Part shown: piece after piece, positions 45,291 through 54,953 of the stretch
Layout of the letters: every line of letters starts with the position of its first letter
Numbering within the stretch: the first letter of the stretch is position 1
Assembly: GCF_003722355.1 (NCBI RefSeq)
Contig: NZ_QWDD01000001.1
Coordinates: 2,170,001 to 2,234,000 of the forward strand
From: Methylocystis hirsuta
GTDB taxonomy: Bacteria; Pseudomonadota; Alphaproteobacteria; Rhizobiales; Beijerinckiaceae
Direction of reading: 5' to 3'
DNA: 64,000 nt
The notes under the pieces: model-generated
What the model was told of the DNA's origin: nothing
Databases searched by the model: none
Seen by the model: only the letters and a program-made list of their open reading frames with translations
Program-made: the position numbers and the translations under genes

Positions 45291-46172
45291 ATGGCTTATA
45301 TGCCTGGACTCGGGCGCGAATTGATCAAGGCTGCGGCTGAGGCGCCTTTCCTGGAACGCGACGAAGAAAAGCAGCTCGCCATCGCTTGGCGCGAGCGGGG
45401 CGACGCCACGGCGCTTCATAAGCTCGCCGCCGCACATATGCGCCTCGTCATCGCGCTTTCCGCGAAATTCAGACATTACGGATTGCCGCTTTCGGATCTC
45501 GTCCAGGAAGGCCACGTCGGACTGTTAGAGGCCGCAGCGCGATTCGCGCCGGAGCGAGACGTACGCTTCTCCACCTACGCCACATGGTGGATCAGAGCGT
45601 CGATCCAAGATTACGTTTTGCGTAACTGGTCGATCGTGCGGGGCGGAACAAGCTCGTCGCAAAAGGCGCTGTTCTTCAATTTACGTCGCTTGCGTGCGCG
45701 GTTGGCGCGCGAAAATCACGGTAGGAGCTCAGTCGACACCTATCAGACGATCGCGAACGCGATCGGCGTTTCGCGGGCTGACGTGGAGATGATGGATTCG
45801 CGTCTATCGGGTTCCGACGTGTCGCTGAACGCCCAACTCGTCGACGACGATACATCCGGCTCCGCGCAGAGGATGGATTTTCTTGTCGACGAGAAGCCGC
45901 TCCCCGACGAGGTCGTCGAGGAGACGCTGGATTCAGATCGGCGCGCGCGCTGGCTCAAGGATGCGCTGGCCATTCTCTCCGAACGCGAGTTGCGCATCGT
46001 GCGCGAGCGTCGGCTGGCGGAAAATCTGGTGACGCTTGAGACGCTGGGCGATCGCCTTGGCATTTCCAAGGAGCGGGTGCGGCAGATTGAAAGTCGCGCG
46101 CTGGTCAAGTTGAGGCGCGCGCTGTCGCGGATGCAAGAGTCGGCGACGCCTGACGAGCCGGCAAGAGCGTAA
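45291..46172 (+). CDS. rpoH: RNA polymerase sigma factor RpoH (RpoH-II type)
   Basis: Sigma-32 family factor of 293 residues. Region 2: AAHMRLVIALSAKFRHYGLP, DLVQEGHVGLLEAAARF, VRFSTYATWWIRASIQDYVL, NWSIVRGGTSSSQKALFFNL (the RpoH box is within this part). Region 4: LAILSERELRIVRERRLAEN and TLGDRLGISKERVRQIESRA. The short N-terminus (MAYMPGLGRE) resembles RpoH-II rather than RpoH-I. The ATG with GGAGGG six bases upstream was preferred over earlier in-frame starts. An EcfG-type promoter lies upstream and a strong terminator downstream. Confidence 0.93.
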   Translation: MAYMPGLGRELIKAAAEAPFLERDEEKQLAIAWRERGDATALHKLAAAHMRLVIALSAKFRHYGLPLSDLVQEGHVGLLEAAARFAPERDVRFSTYATWWIRASIQDYVLRNWSIVRGGTSSSQKALFFNLRRLRARLARENHGRSSVDTYQTIANAIGVSRADVEMMDSRLSGSDVSLNAQLVDDDTSGSAQRMDFLVDEKPLPDEVVEETLDSDRRARWLKDALAILSERELRIVRERRLAENLVTLETLGDRLGISKERVRQIESRALVKLRRALSRMQESATPDEPARA

Positions 46173-46180
46173 CGAAAAAA

Positions 46181-46210
46181 CCCCGGAAGTCGTCGCTTCC
46201 GGGGTTTTTT
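46181..46210. terminator. Bidirectional terminator between rpoH and carD
   Basis: Stem CCCCGGAAG / CTTCCGGGG with a TCGTCG loop, A-run before and T-run after, in the short gap between two convergent stop codons. Confidence 0.9.
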
Positions 46211-46219
46211 GTTTCCTGA

Positions 46220-47620
46220 TTAGGCGGCTCGGTCCACGTCAGCCTCATCCCCGCCGTCATCGCCCGCGTCCCCCTCGGCCTTCGGCCCGCGACGGGGGCC
46301 CTTCAGCAGAAAGGATTCGATCAGCTTCAGCGATTCCGAATCGATGAGCTTCCGCACGGCGGCGACTTCACGCGCCATGCGATCCAAGGCGGCCTCGTAA
46401 AGCTGGCGCTCAGAATAGGACTGCTCGGGCTGGGTATCCGACCGGTAGAGGTCGCGAACCACCTCGGCGATGGTGATGAGATCGCCCGAGTTGATCTTCG
46501 CCTCGTATTCTTGAGCGCGGCGCGACCACATGGTGCGCTTGACGCGCGCGCGGCCGCTCAGCGTTTGCAGCGCCCTGTCAACGACGCCCGTATCGGCGAG
46601 CTTGCGCATGCCGACGCTGACGACTTTGCTCGTGGGCACTTTGAGCGTCATCTTGTCCTTGATGAAGTTCACGACAAACAGCTCCAGGCTGAAGCCCGCG
46701 ACTTCTTGCGTCTCGACGCCGACGATCTGCCCGACGCCATGCGCGGGGTAGACGATGTATTCGTGGAGTTTGAAGGCGGGCTTGGCCGACGGCGTCGCGG
46801 GTTTCGGCTTGGCTGGAATGGCCGGTCGCGCGCCGATGCCGGTCGCCGCCGCAGTCTCCTGAGACGTCGCTGGGGGCGGGGGCGCGACCGTCCCTTCAAC
46901 GGATTTCGGCTCCGCCTCCACTACGGGACGCGGCTTTGCCGCCACGGGCGCCGCCGGCTTCTGCTGCTCGACGGGCTTGACCGCCGGCTGCTTGGCCGCT
47001 GCGGCCGGCGTCGCCGCCTGGGCGGGCTTCACCGCCGCGGTCTTGCTGGCGACGACGGGCTTCGCCGCCGGCGTCCGAGCGCTGGCGCTCACCTTTTCCG
47101 CCGCCGTTTTGGCCGCCTTCGCAGCCACGGCGCGCTTCGTCACGCCGCTCTTGGCTGCGACCGCAGTCTTGGCGGTCGGCTTCGACATCGTCTTAGCGGC
47201 CGAATTGGCGGCCGACGCGCGGGCAACGCTGCGGGAGCTCGCCGCCGCCGTCCGACGCGTCGCCGTGGCGCGCGCCGGTGTCTTGGCGGTCTTGTCTTTT
47301 GCAGTCGATTTGGATTTCGTCGGCGTTGTTTTTGATGTCATTGTTCTCGCGGCTTTTGCGGAGGTTTTTGCGCTTGTCTTCCGGCTCGAAGCGGCGGCGG
47401 CCCGCGCGGGCTTTCCCGCCGAGGCGGAGCGGCTGGCCGACTTCTTCGATGTCGATGTTGAACTCTTCGCTGCGGCGGTTTTCGTCGCGCCGCTCTTGGT
47501 GGCGCCGCTCTTGGCGGCTCGCTTGGCGAGAGTCTTGGAGCGAGCGGCCGAGCCCTTGGCGCGCGCTGCTGCGGTGGAGGCAGTCGCAGGCGACTTTTTC
47601 TCGGTTTTGTTGGAGGGCAT
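46220..47620 (-). CDS. carD: CarD-family transcriptional regulator with long histone-like tail
   Basis: 466 residues. The last about 184 are a standard CarD/CdnL module: FKLHEYIVYPAHGVGQIVGV (Tudor-like RNA-polymerase-binding part) then helical DNA-binding part with TMWSRRAQEYEAKINSGDLI and a long helix. The first about 282 residues are low-complexity Ala/Lys/Ser/Thr/Pro with motifs such as AAKSGATKSGATKTAAAKSS, resembling histone H1-like tails. CarD stabilises open complexes at many promoters, including rRNA promoters. The tail is far longer than usual CarD N-termini (few residues) and may bind DNA nonspecifically. Confidence 0.88.
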   Translation of the reverse strand: MPSNKTEKKSPATASTAAARAKGSAARSKTLAKRAAKSGATKSGATKTAAAKSSTSTSKKSASRSASAGKPARAAAASSRKTSAKTSAKAARTMTSKTTPTKSKSTAKDKTAKTPARATATRRTAAASSRSVARASAANSAAKTMSKPTAKTAVAAKSGVTKRAVAAKAAKTAAEKVSASARTPAAKPVVASKTAAVKPAQAATPAAAAKQPAVKPVEQQKPAAPVAAKPRPVVEAEPKSVEGTVAPPPPATSQETAAATGIGARPAIPAKPKPATPSAKPAFKLHEYIVYPAHGVGQIVGVETQEVAGFSLELFVVNFIKDKMTLKVPTSKVVSVGMRKLADTGVVDRALQTLSGRARVKRTMWSRRAQEYEAKINSGDLITIAEVVRDLYRSDTQPEQSYSERQLYEAALDRMAREVAAVRKLIDSESLKLIESFLLKGPRRGPKAEGDAGDDGGDEADVDRAA

Positions 47621-48056
47621 ACGCGGGCTACTCCTATGCTGTCCCGCTGTGGAGACGGGACCATCGCTGCCTGACGAATCGCGCACGCCGCCGGCGAAAA
47701 AGCCGCGGCGGCGCCGCGAAGGCGGCTAGTGGAAACCTTGCTAGCGCCGCATACTCAATAGCCGGCCAACGGGCCGGCCCTTGAGAAAGAGAGGCTTTCG
47801 AATTCGTCGCGAGACGGTGACTGGCGCCGGATCGCCCTTCGACAAGGCGTGCATTTAGTGTGTGATTTATAACACGCCCAAGCGTGAAAATCAAAGGCAT
47901 ATGCGCGCGAGCGGCGCCCGCGCTGAGGCCGCGAACTACGCTAACTGACTATGGCTTCTGACGTTTGAGATAAATTAAGGATGTGGAAACTCATCGTGTG
48001 CAAGTTACGCGCCAGATCATGGGCAAGTTAGGCGCCAGATCGGCGCTGAACGCCGT
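47621..48056. other. Intergenic region upstream of carD
   Basis: About 435 bp holding the carD promoter and the 3' flank of fdxA. AT-rich around 47845-47900 and 47940-48000. A 19-bp direct repeat with one mismatch lies at 48000-48041. No gene seen. Confidence 0.45.
48000..48041. repeat. Pair of 19-bp direct repeats
   Basis: GCAAGTTACGCGCCAGATC at 48000-48018 and GCAAGTTAGGCGCCAGATC at 48023-48041: one mismatch, 23 bp start to start. Close to two helical turns, so a tandem protein-binding site is possible; equally it may be a chance duplication. Confidence 0.5.
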
Positions 48057-48395
48057 TCAGTCTCCCTCGCCGGCCTCCGGCGAAAAGAATTGCTCGAATT
48101 TGCCCGGCTTGCCGTCCCATTCCTTGGCGTCCGAAGGCGGCTCCCGCTTGATGGTGATGTTGGGCCAGTTCTGCGCCATCTCGGCGTTAAGCTGCAGCCA
48201 CTGTTCGAGATTCTCTTCCGTATCGGGCTTGATGGCGTTGGCCGGGCACTCGGGTTCGCAGACGCCGCAGTCGATGCACTCGTCCGGATGGATCACCAGC
48301 ATATTCTCGCCTTCGTAGAAACAGTCCACCGGACACACTTCAACGCAGTCCATATACTTGCACTTGATGCAGTTTTCCGTGACGACATAAGTCAT
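48057..48395 (-). CDS. fdxA: Seven-iron ferredoxin FdxA
   Basis: 112-residue 7Fe-8S-type ferredoxin. Two cluster motifs: [18 protein letters not shown] and [17 protein letters not shown]. The long C-terminal extension ([20 protein letters not shown]) is typical of the Azotobacter FdI/FdxA group. The start is the ATG of MTYVVTENC; an upstream in-frame ATG would add 18 residues not found in the family. Electron partner unknown. Confidence 0.93.
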   Translation of the reverse strand: MTYVVTENCIKCKYMDCVEVCPVDCFYEGENMLVIHPDECIDCGVCEPECPANAIKPDTEENLEQWLQLNAEMAQNWPNITIKREPPSDAKEWDGKPGKFEQFFSPEAGEGD

Positions 48396-48516
48396 AAGGG
48401 TGATCTCTCCCGCGACCTTGCCGCTTGCTAGCTTTTTTGCCAGCGTCACGCAAGGCGAGCAGAACGAGGGCGCGCGTCAGAGATATAATTGCGCGTGCAA
48501 CCCACAAGGTCAGCAA

Positions 48517-49341
48517 ATGGTCGAAACGATAAATTCGTCCGGGACGACCGCGATCAGCCGGCAGGCGCTGACGGCGCGCGCCCTGCTGCTTGGCGAGCGG
48601 ATCGACACCGACGGGCTTGAACGGGCGGATCTCGTTTCGACGGCGCCGCTCGCCTTCCACGCTGGGCAGAGCGGATTCGCCGTGCTCTACCGCTTCGGGG
48701 TCGCCGTTCTCTTCGGCCTTTCGCCGCTGGAGGAGGATGAGATCGTCAACAAGATCGGCCTTCGGGTTGCGGGCGCGTCCCGGGGCGACGACGAGACTTT
48801 GATCATCGAAGCGACGCCGGACGGCGAGGAAAAGGCGCTGCCGGACGGTCGCCTGGCGGCAAAGGACCTCTCCGAAGCGCGGCTGCTGGTGATCGCCGAC
48901 GTCTTGGCGAAAAGCGTCGCCCTGGCGCGCGACGAGCGCCGCGTCAACGCCGTCTTCGACACGATCGAACCCTTCGCCGCCGAGCTTGCGGCGAGGGGAA
49001 GCCCGCCATGGAAGCGCAAATCCATGTTGGAGCTCATGGGCCAGACCCTGCTCGTGCGGCATCGCGTTTCAGGCCGCGTCGCCGTCGACGACAAGCCGGA
49101 TGTGCTTTGGGATCGGCCGGACCTCGAACGACTCTATGCGCGTCTCGAGGATGAGTATGAACTTACGCCGCGGGCGCGCACGCTCAACGCCAAGATCGAC
49201 GTGATCGGCGAGACGGCGCGCGCGCTGACGGATCTCATCGACGCGGCGCGTTCCGTTCGGCTGGAGTGGACGATCATCATATTGATCGCCATGGAGATCA
49301 TCCTCACTCTGTTCCAGATGTGGGTCGCGCGCACGAGCTGA
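48517..49341 (+). CDS. DUF155 / RMD1-YagE family protein
   Basis: 274 residues. The conserved region is about 60-250: [40 protein letters not shown], LDxx-like helical middle and LDDEYxL-type [20 protein letters not shown]; a C-terminal membrane anchor ([20 protein letters not shown], about 250-270) ends the protein. This matches the RMD1/YagE family, whose mitochondrial members take part in mitochondrial gene expression; bacterial function is unknown. AAGG lies before the ATG. The 3' end overlaps miaA on the opposite strand by 38 bp. Confidence 0.85.
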   Translation: MVETINSSGTTAISRQALTARALLLGERIDTDGLERADLVSTAPLAFHAGQSGFAVLYRFGVAVLFGLSPLEEDEIVNKIGLRVAGASRGDDETLIIEATPDGEEKALPDGRLAAKDLSEARLLVIADVLAKSVALARDERRVNAVFDTIEPFAAELAARGSPPWKRKSMLELMGQTLLVRHRVSGRVAVDDKPDVLWDRPDLERLYARLEDEYELTPRARTLNAKIDVIGETARALTDLIDAARSVRLEWTIIILIAMEIILTLFQMWVARTS

Positions 49342-50245
49342 GCGCGTCTTCGACGTCGCGCAGCGGCGTTTCGCCAGCAATCCATTTTAAGCTCGGGAGC
49401 TGGTGTCGCGCAAAGGTGAACTGACGCTTGGCGTAACGGCGCGTATCGAGCTGACTGCGCACGATCGCTTCCGCAAGCGTCAGTCGTCCATCGAGATAAG
49501 CGATCAGGTGGGGCACGCCATGCGCGCGCATCGCCGGCAGCGACGGATCGAGCCCGCGCGCCTTCAGCGCCGCGACCTCATCGAGCGCGCCCGCCTGAAT
49601 CATCTTCTCGAATCGCGCGTCGATGCGCGCGTAGAGCGTCTCGCGCTCGGGCGCGAGGAAAAATGCCGCGCATTCCGACGCGTTCAGGATGGGCGGGCTG
49701 CGCGGACCTTGAAATGCAACGAGCGGCTTGCCTGTCGCCTCCAGGACTTCCAAAGCGCGCAACAGCCGCTGCGGATCGGTCTTGCGCAGCAAAGCGGCCG
49801 TTGCCGGGTCGCGCGCGGCGAGTTCGGCGTGAAGCTGCTGCGGGGTCTTGTCCTGCGCCCAGGCGCGCATGGCCTCGCGCACCTCGCCAGGCACGGCCGG
49901 AATGTCCGAAAGTCCGTAAAGCGCGGCCCGGAAATACATTCCCGTGCCGCCGACGAGAATCGGCGTCAGTTCGCGCGCATCGAGGTCGCGCAGAACGCGC
50001 GCGAGATCCTCGAGCCAGCGTCCGACGGAATAGTTCGTCGCCGCATCGACGTGGCCAAAGAGAAGATGCGGCGCGGCGGCCTCCTCCTCGATCGTCGGGC
50101 GCGCGGTGACGGTCCGCAGGTCGCGATAGACCTGCATTGAATCGGCGTTGACGACCGCGCCGCGCCGGCGGCGCGCGAGCGCCAGCGCCAGCGCGGACTT
50201 GCCCGAAGCGGTTGGACCTGCAATGAGAATGGCGCGTGCGCGCAT
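49304..50245 (-). CDS. miaA: tRNA dimethylallyltransferase
   Basis: Adds the isopentenyl group to A37 of UNN-reading tRNAs. 313 residues. P-loop [20 protein letters not shown], then [57 protein letters not shown] and [17 protein letters not shown] (the C-terminal R-Y-A-K-R-Q motif) are present. Divergent from serB with a gap of about 27 bp. Confidence 0.95.
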   Translation of the reverse strand: MRARAILIAGPTASGKSALALALARRRRGAVVNADSMQVYRDLRTVTARPTIEEEAAAPHLLFGHVDAATNYSVGRWLEDLARVLRDLDARELTPILVGGTGMYFRAALYGLSDIPAVPGEVREAMRAWAQDKTPQQLHAELAARDPATAALLRKTDPQRLLRALEVLEATGKPLVAFQGPRSPPILNASECAAFFLAPERETLYARIDARFEKMIQAGALDEVAALKARGLDPSLPAMRAHGVPHLIAYLDGRLTLAEAIVRSQLDTRRYAKRQFTFARHQLPSLKWIAGETPLRDVEDALSSCARPTSGTE

Positions 50246-50272
50246 GGCGCTATTGCCGCTGAAACGGTGGAG

Positions 50273-51175
50273 ATGTCAAAGCCCATCGGTTACGTCGCGA
50301 CCCTCATTGCCGGACGGGGCGCGGCGCTCAACGAACGCGCCGTATCGGGCGCGCTCTACGACGCTGGATTGATCGACGCAGGGCGTGACTGGCTCGCGCC
50401 CGATCATGCCGTTGACGCGTTCCTGTCGGGGGCGGGGCATGACCTTGCCGACTTGCGCGCGCGGCTACAGGTGGCGGTCGCGGACGATCCGATCGACGTC
50501 ATCGTTCAGCCTACGACGGGCCGGCGCAAGAAACTGCTGGTCGCCGACATGGATTCGACCATGATCGGGCAGGAGTGCGTCGACGAACTCGCTGACCTTG
50601 TCGGCTTGCGCGAGCATGTCGCGGCGATCACCGAGCGCGCGATGCGCGGCGAGGTCGCGTTCGAGGGCGCTCTGAAGGATCGCGTCGCGCTGCTTGCGGG
50701 CGTGACCCTCACGCAGATCGAGACGCTGCTGACGCGCATCACTCTGACGCCCGGCGCGCGACAGCTCGTGCGCACCATGCGCGCGCATGGCGCCCATACG
50801 GCGCTCGTGTCGGGCGGCTTCACGCAATTCACAGAGCCCGTCGCCGAGCGCATCGGCTTTCATGAGACGCGCGCCAATCGTCTCGAAATTGCTGACGGCG
50901 CGCTGACGGGCGCGGTCGTCGCGCCGATCCTGGGAAGCGAAGCCAAGCGCGCGGCGCTTGTCGAATTGCGCGAGGCGCGAGGGCTGTCGCGAGACGCGAC
51001 GCTGGCGATCGGGGACGGCGCCAATGATCTCGATATGCTGCGCGAAGCGGGTCTGGGCGTCGCCTTTCACGCCAAGCCGAAAGTGGCGCAGGCGGCGGAT
51101 GCGCGCGTCGACCACGCCGATCTCACCGCGGCGCTCTACGCGCAGGGATATAGGCGCGAGGAGTTTGTCGAGTGA
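50273..51175 (+). CDS. serB: Phosphoserine phosphatase
   Basis: Last step of serine synthesis. 300 residues: an N-terminal ACT-like region (about 1-80), then a HAD phosphatase domain with motif [21 protein letters not shown] (nucleophile Asp), motif [10 protein letters not shown], motif III Lys in GSEAKRAAL and motif [22 protein letters not shown]. The ATG lies directly after GGTGGAG; a GTG six bases earlier is an alternative. Confidence 0.94.
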   Translation: MSKPIGYVATLIAGRGAALNERAVSGALYDAGLIDAGRDWLAPDHAVDAFLSGAGHDLADLRARLQVAVADDPIDVIVQPTTGRRKKLLVADMDSTMIGQECVDELADLVGLREHVAAITERAMRGEVAFEGALKDRVALLAGVTLTQIETLLTRITLTPGARQLVRTMRAHGAHTALVSGGFTQFTEPVAERIGFHETRANRLEIADGALTGAVVAPILGSEAKRAALVELREARGLSRDATLAIGDGANDLDMLREAGLGVAFHAKPKVAQAADARVDHADLTAALYAQGYRREEFVE

Positions 51176-51223
51176 CAGCCTCCCTCCTTGTCCCTCTCCC
51201 GTCGCCGGCGGAAGAGGGTTCAT

Positions 51224-52711
51224 TCACTCCACCGGCAATGCGACGAAATGCGCGTCGCCCTGGCCGTTCGCGACGATCAGCAGCGCAGTCTTCTTGCCCG
51301 CGCCTTTCAGGCTCTTGATTTTCTTGAGCACATCCGCCGGGTCGCTCACCGCTTCCTGATTGACCTCAAGCAGCACCTCGCCCGCCTGCAGGCGTTTCTC
51401 GGCCGCCTCCGACCGTGGATCGACGGCGGTGATGACAACGCCGACCTTAACGGTGTCCTTGATCTGATAGCGCGACCTCAACGCATCCGAGAGACGCGAC
51501 AGTTCCAGCCCCAGCACGCTCTGCGAAGAGCCGTCGCCGCCGCTTTCGGATTTCTCCTTGTCGTCGCCGTCCTTGGACGCGACCTTCTCCCCGTCCTCAA
51601 GGCGGCCGAGCTTGACGATTTTGGTCTGCTCCTTGCCGCTGCGTACGACGACGAGTTCGACATCTTTGCCGACCGGGGTCGCCGCGACGAGCTTGGGCAG
51701 ATCGCGCGACTCTTTGATCGGCTTGCCGTCGAATTTGACGATCACGTCGCCGACCTTCAGCCCCGCCGGCTTGGACGGGCCCTTATCGTCGACGCCGGCG
51801 ACAAGCGCGCCGCGCGTCGCGCCGAGGTTGAGCGTTTCAGCGATGGCGTCGTCGATATTCTGGATACGGACCCCGAGCCAGCCGCGGCGGGTCTCGCCGA
51901 ATGCTTGCAACTGCTCGATGACGGGCTCCACGGTATTCGCCGGCGTCGCGAAACCGATGCCGACCGAGCCGCCCGATGGCGACAGGATCGCTGTGTTGAT
52001 GCCGATGACTTCGCCGTCCATGTTGAACAGCGGTCCGCCGGAGTTCCCCTTGTTGATGGAGGCGTCGGTCTGAATGTAGTTGTCGTATGGACCGCTATCG
52101 ATGTTGCGGTTGCGCGCCGAAACGATGCCGGCCGTCACCGAGCCGCCGAGTCCGAACGGGTTGCCGACGGCGAGCACCCAGTCGCCCACCTTCGCCTTGT
52201 CGCTGTCGCCGAATTTGACCGCTTTCAGCGGCTTTTCCGGCTTCACCTTCAAAACCGCGACGTCCACTTTCTGGTCCTTGCCCAGGACTTCCGCCTTGAG
52301 CTTCTGGCCGTCGTTGAGGATCACCGTCACCTCATTGGCGTCGGCGATGACATGGTTGTTGGTGATCACGATGCCGGAAGGATCGATTACGAAGCCGGAG
52401 CCAAGCGAACTCGATCGGCGCTGACGCGGCATTTCCGGCATTCCCTGGCCACGCCGCCGGAAGAATTCCTCAAAGAGATCGTCGAAGGGCGCGCCCGGTC
52501 CGACTCCAGGCGGCAGGTTGGGGCCGTCGTTACGGGCGCTGCGTTTCGCATCCACCGTGGTGGCGGAAATGTTGACCACGGCGTCCGAGACCTGGGTGGA
52601 GAGCTCCGAAAGCGAATCGGGACCTTTCGCCTGCGCCGGAGCGACGACGAGGTAGAGTACGGGCGCGGTCGCGAGGATCGCTCTCGCGGCGCGACGAAGT
52701 GCGGACGTCAT
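51224..52711 (-). CDS. degP: DegP/HtrA-type periplasmic serine protease
   Basis: Do-family endopeptidase of 495 residues. A signal peptide (VLYLVVAPAQA) is followed by the trypsin-like domain with triad His in IVITNNHVIADANEV, Asp in DQKVDVAVLKV and Ser in ASINKGNSGGPLFN; two PDZ domains follow (about 280-370 and 400-490; GWLGVRIQNIDD and GVVITAVDPRSEAAEKRLQA). It lies downstream of hflC on the same strand, the common hflK-hflC-degP order. Confidence 0.95.
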   Translation of the reverse strand: MTSALRRAARAILATAPVLYLVVAPAQAKGPDSLSELSTQVSDAVVNISATTVDAKRSARNDGPNLPPGVGPGAPFDDLFEEFFRRRGQGMPEMPRQRRSSSLGSGFVIDPSGIVITNNHVIADANEVTVILNDGQKLKAEVLGKDQKVDVAVLKVKPEKPLKAVKFGDSDKAKVGDWVLAVGNPFGLGGSVTAGIVSARNRNIDSGPYDNYIQTDASINKGNSGGPLFNMDGEVIGINTAILSPSGGSVGIGFATPANTVEPVIEQLQAFGETRRGWLGVRIQNIDDAIAETLNLGATRGALVAGVDDKGPSKPAGLKVGDVIVKFDGKPIKESRDLPKLVAATPVGKDVELVVVRSGKEQTKIVKLGRLEDGEKVASKDGDDKEKSESGGDGSSQSVLGLELSRLSDALRSRYQIKDTVKVGVVITAVDPRSEAAEKRLQAGEVLLEVNQEAVSDPADVLKKIKSLKGAGKKTALLIVANGQGDAHFVALPVE

Positions 52712-52774
52712 GCGTTATGTCTCCTGTCGAGGGACAAGTATGCCCGGGCGCGGCTCAACGCACGCGCTTGCGGG

Positions 52775-53701
52775 TCATTTTTTTGGGCTTCGCTCCGGTT
52801 CCGATTGGTCCGCGGTCAGCGCGGCGCTCGCCTCCGGAGCTGAGAAAAAACGGAAGAATTCCGAACGCGGACTGATCAAGAAACGCGTCTCCCCCGGCTT
52901 GAAAGCGCTCTCATAGGCTTGCATCGATCGATAGAAAGCGAAGAAGTCGGGATCCCGGCCAAAAGCTTCGGCGAAGATGCGGTTGCGCTCGGCGTCGCCT
53001 TCGCCCTTCATCTGATCGGCTTTCTGTTGCGCTTCGGCTTTCAGCACAACGACGTCGCGATCGGCCTTGGCGGTGATTTTTTGCGCCTGCTCCGAACCTT
53101 GGGCGCGGTATTCGGCGGCCTCGCGCTGGCGCTCGGTCTGCATGCGCCCGAAAACCTTTTCGGAGATCTGCTGCGGAAGATCGACGCGGCGAATGCGCGC
53201 GTCGACGACCTGGACGCCGAATTTTCGCGCCTCGCGGTCCGCCTGCTCCTTGATCTTCACCATCAGCCCGGCGCGCTCGTCGCGCACGATCTGCTGCTGG
53301 TTGGCTTCGCTCAGCACGCGTCGGACGGCGGAGTTCAACACCGAACCAAGCTGATTGTTCGCGCCCATGACGCTGTTCACGGTCTGATAGAACCGCAACG
53401 CGTCGACGATGCGATAGCGGATGAAGCTGTCGACCTCGAGCCGCTGATTGTCGGCGGCGAGAACTTCCAGATTCGGGCTCTCGACGTCGAGAATGCGGTT
53501 GTCGAATGTGACGACATTTTCGATAAGCGGAAACTTGAAGTGGAGGCCAGGCTCGGTAATGAGTCCCCGCCCGGCCACAGGTTCGCCAAACCGCAGCACC
53601 ACCGCCTGTTCGGTCTGCGATACGGTGAAGAGGGCGCCGCCGACGGCGACGACGCCGATAAGCAGCGCGACGGCGAGCGCGAAGAGAAGGCCAGACCTCA
53701 T
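52775..53701 (-). CDS. hflC: FtsH regulator HflC
   Basis: 308 residues. One N-terminal membrane helix (LFALAVALLIGVVAVGGALF) followed by an SPFH/band-7 domain (about 25-200: [40 protein letters not shown]) and a coiled coil with AEYRAQGSEQAQKITAKADR. Forms the HflKC cage around FtsH in the inner membrane. Overlaps hflK by four bases. Confidence 0.95.
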   Translation of the reverse strand: MRSGLLFALAVALLIGVVAVGGALFTVSQTEQAVVLRFGEPVAGRGLITEPGLHFKFPLIENVVTFDNRILDVESPNLEVLAADNQRLEVDSFIRYRIVDALRFYQTVNSVMGANNQLGSVLNSAVRRVLSEANQQQIVRDERAGLMVKIKEQADREARKFGVQVVDARIRRVDLPQQISEKVFGRMQTERQREAAEYRAQGSEQAQKITAKADRDVVVLKAEAQQKADQMKGEGDAERNRIFAEAFGRDPDFFAFYRSMQAYESAFKPGETRFLISPRSEFFRFFSAPEASAALTADQSEPERSPKK

Positions 53702-54837
53702 TTGCGGCCTCCTTGGAAGGGCGTAAAGGCGGGCAGGGGCACGAAGGGCGTCACGCCGCCGCCGGCTTTCGACGGATCGTCGAGAATGACTTTCTCCGAG
53801 CCGCCCAGCACGCGCTCCATGGTTTCGAGATAGAGCCGCTGGCGGGTGATCGTGGGCGCGTTTTTATATTGAGCGTAAATCTGCTCAAAACGCGACGCTT
53901 GGCCGCGCGCCTCCGCGACGATCTGTTCGCGGTAGGCCTCGGCCTCCTGCAGAATGCGGGCGGCGCCGCCGCGCGCTTCCGGAACAACTCGATTGGCGTA
54001 GGCTTCGGCCTCGTTGCCGAGACGCTGCAAATCCTGCTGGGCGGCGGTCACGTCGCGAAAAGCCGCGATTACCTGCTGCGGCGGATCGACCGACAGCAAC
54101 AGCACCTGCAGCACCAGCACCCCGGCGTGATAGTCGTCGAGCACCTTCTGCATCAACGCCTGACTGGCGGGCTCGATCAGCTTGCGATCGGCGGTCAGAA
54201 TCTTTTGAATTTGCGTCTGGCCGACAATCTCGCGCATGGCGCTTTCGGCCACGGCCTTCACGGTTCCCGCCTGATTGGCGACGTTGAAAGCGTAATCTTC
54301 CGGCTTCGCAGGATCAATTTGCCAGATGACGCGAAACTTGACGTCGGCGATGTTCTCGTCGCCGGTCAGCATCAGGCTTTCTTCAGGCGCTTCCGGCCCT
54401 CGAGGCGCGGAGACCGACCCGCGGCGACGCCCATCCGAGACGACGTTCGGCTCTTCGCGGAAACCGACGTCGGTGATGTTACGGTCGGTAACCGCAAGCT
54501 TGACAACGGATCCGATCGGACCCGGAAGATTGTAGTTCAGGCCCGCCTGAGTCTTTCCCATATATTTGCCGAAGATCAGATTGAGGCCGATCTCGTTGGG
54601 TCCGACGGTGTACAAGCCGGAAAGCAGCCATGCGAGCACGGCGACCAGCACGAGTATCGCGAGCCCGCGTCCGCCGAATCCGCTCGGCAAAATCTGTTTC
54701 AGGCCTTCCTGGCTACGGCGCAGCATTTCCTCGAGGTCCGGCGGCTGCCCGCCGGAGCCCTGTCCCCAGGGACCTCCGGGCTGACCCCACGGATTGTTAT
54801 TTTGATTGCGCGGCCCGCCTTGATCGCTCCAGGGCAT
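53698..54837 (-). CDS. hflK: FtsH regulator HflK
   Basis: About 379 residues. A Gly/Pro/Asn/Gln-rich cytoplasmic N-terminus (GGPRNQNNNPWGQPGG), a membrane helix (LAILVLVAVLAWLLSGLYTV, about 65-85), an SPFH domain (VGPNEIGLNLIFGKYMGKTQ onward) and a coiled coil (AYANRVVPEARGGAARILQE, then AEAYREQIVAEARGQASRFE). The start MPWSDQGG is typical of HflK; an ATG four codons earlier (54849) is possible. First gene of hflK-hflC-degP. Confidence 0.94.
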   Translation of the reverse strand: MPWSDQGGPRNQNNNPWGQPGGPWGQGSGGQPPDLEEMLRRSQEGLKQILPSGFGGRGLAILVLVAVLAWLLSGLYTVGPNEIGLNLIFGKYMGKTQAGLNYNLPGPIGSVVKLAVTDRNITDVGFREEPNVVSDGRRRGSVSAPRGPEAPEESLMLTGDENIADVKFRVIWQIDPAKPEDYAFNVANQAGTVKAVAESAMREIVGQTQIQKILTADRKLIEPASQALMQKVLDDYHAGVLVLQVLLLSVDPPQQVIAAFRDVTAAQQDLQRLGNEAEAYANRVVPEARGGAARILQEAEAYREQIVAEARGQASRFEQIYAQYKNAPTITRQRLYLETMERVLGGSEKVILDDPSKAGGGVTPFVPLPAFTPFQGGRK

Positions 54838-54953
54838 TTCGTCTCGCATTAAGAGGAATGGGCGGCGCTCCCGCCGCGTTGGGCAATGTTATAGGCATTC
54901 GCCGCCGCTGCGGCAATGACGCGCCGGGTAGCGCTTGTGCAGAGGAGAGGGGA

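Noticed and set aside
46511..47729. Plus-strand Arg/Leu- or Ala/Val-rich frames opposite carD
   Set aside because: Antisense of the low-complexity Ala/Lys tail; no start signal or homology.
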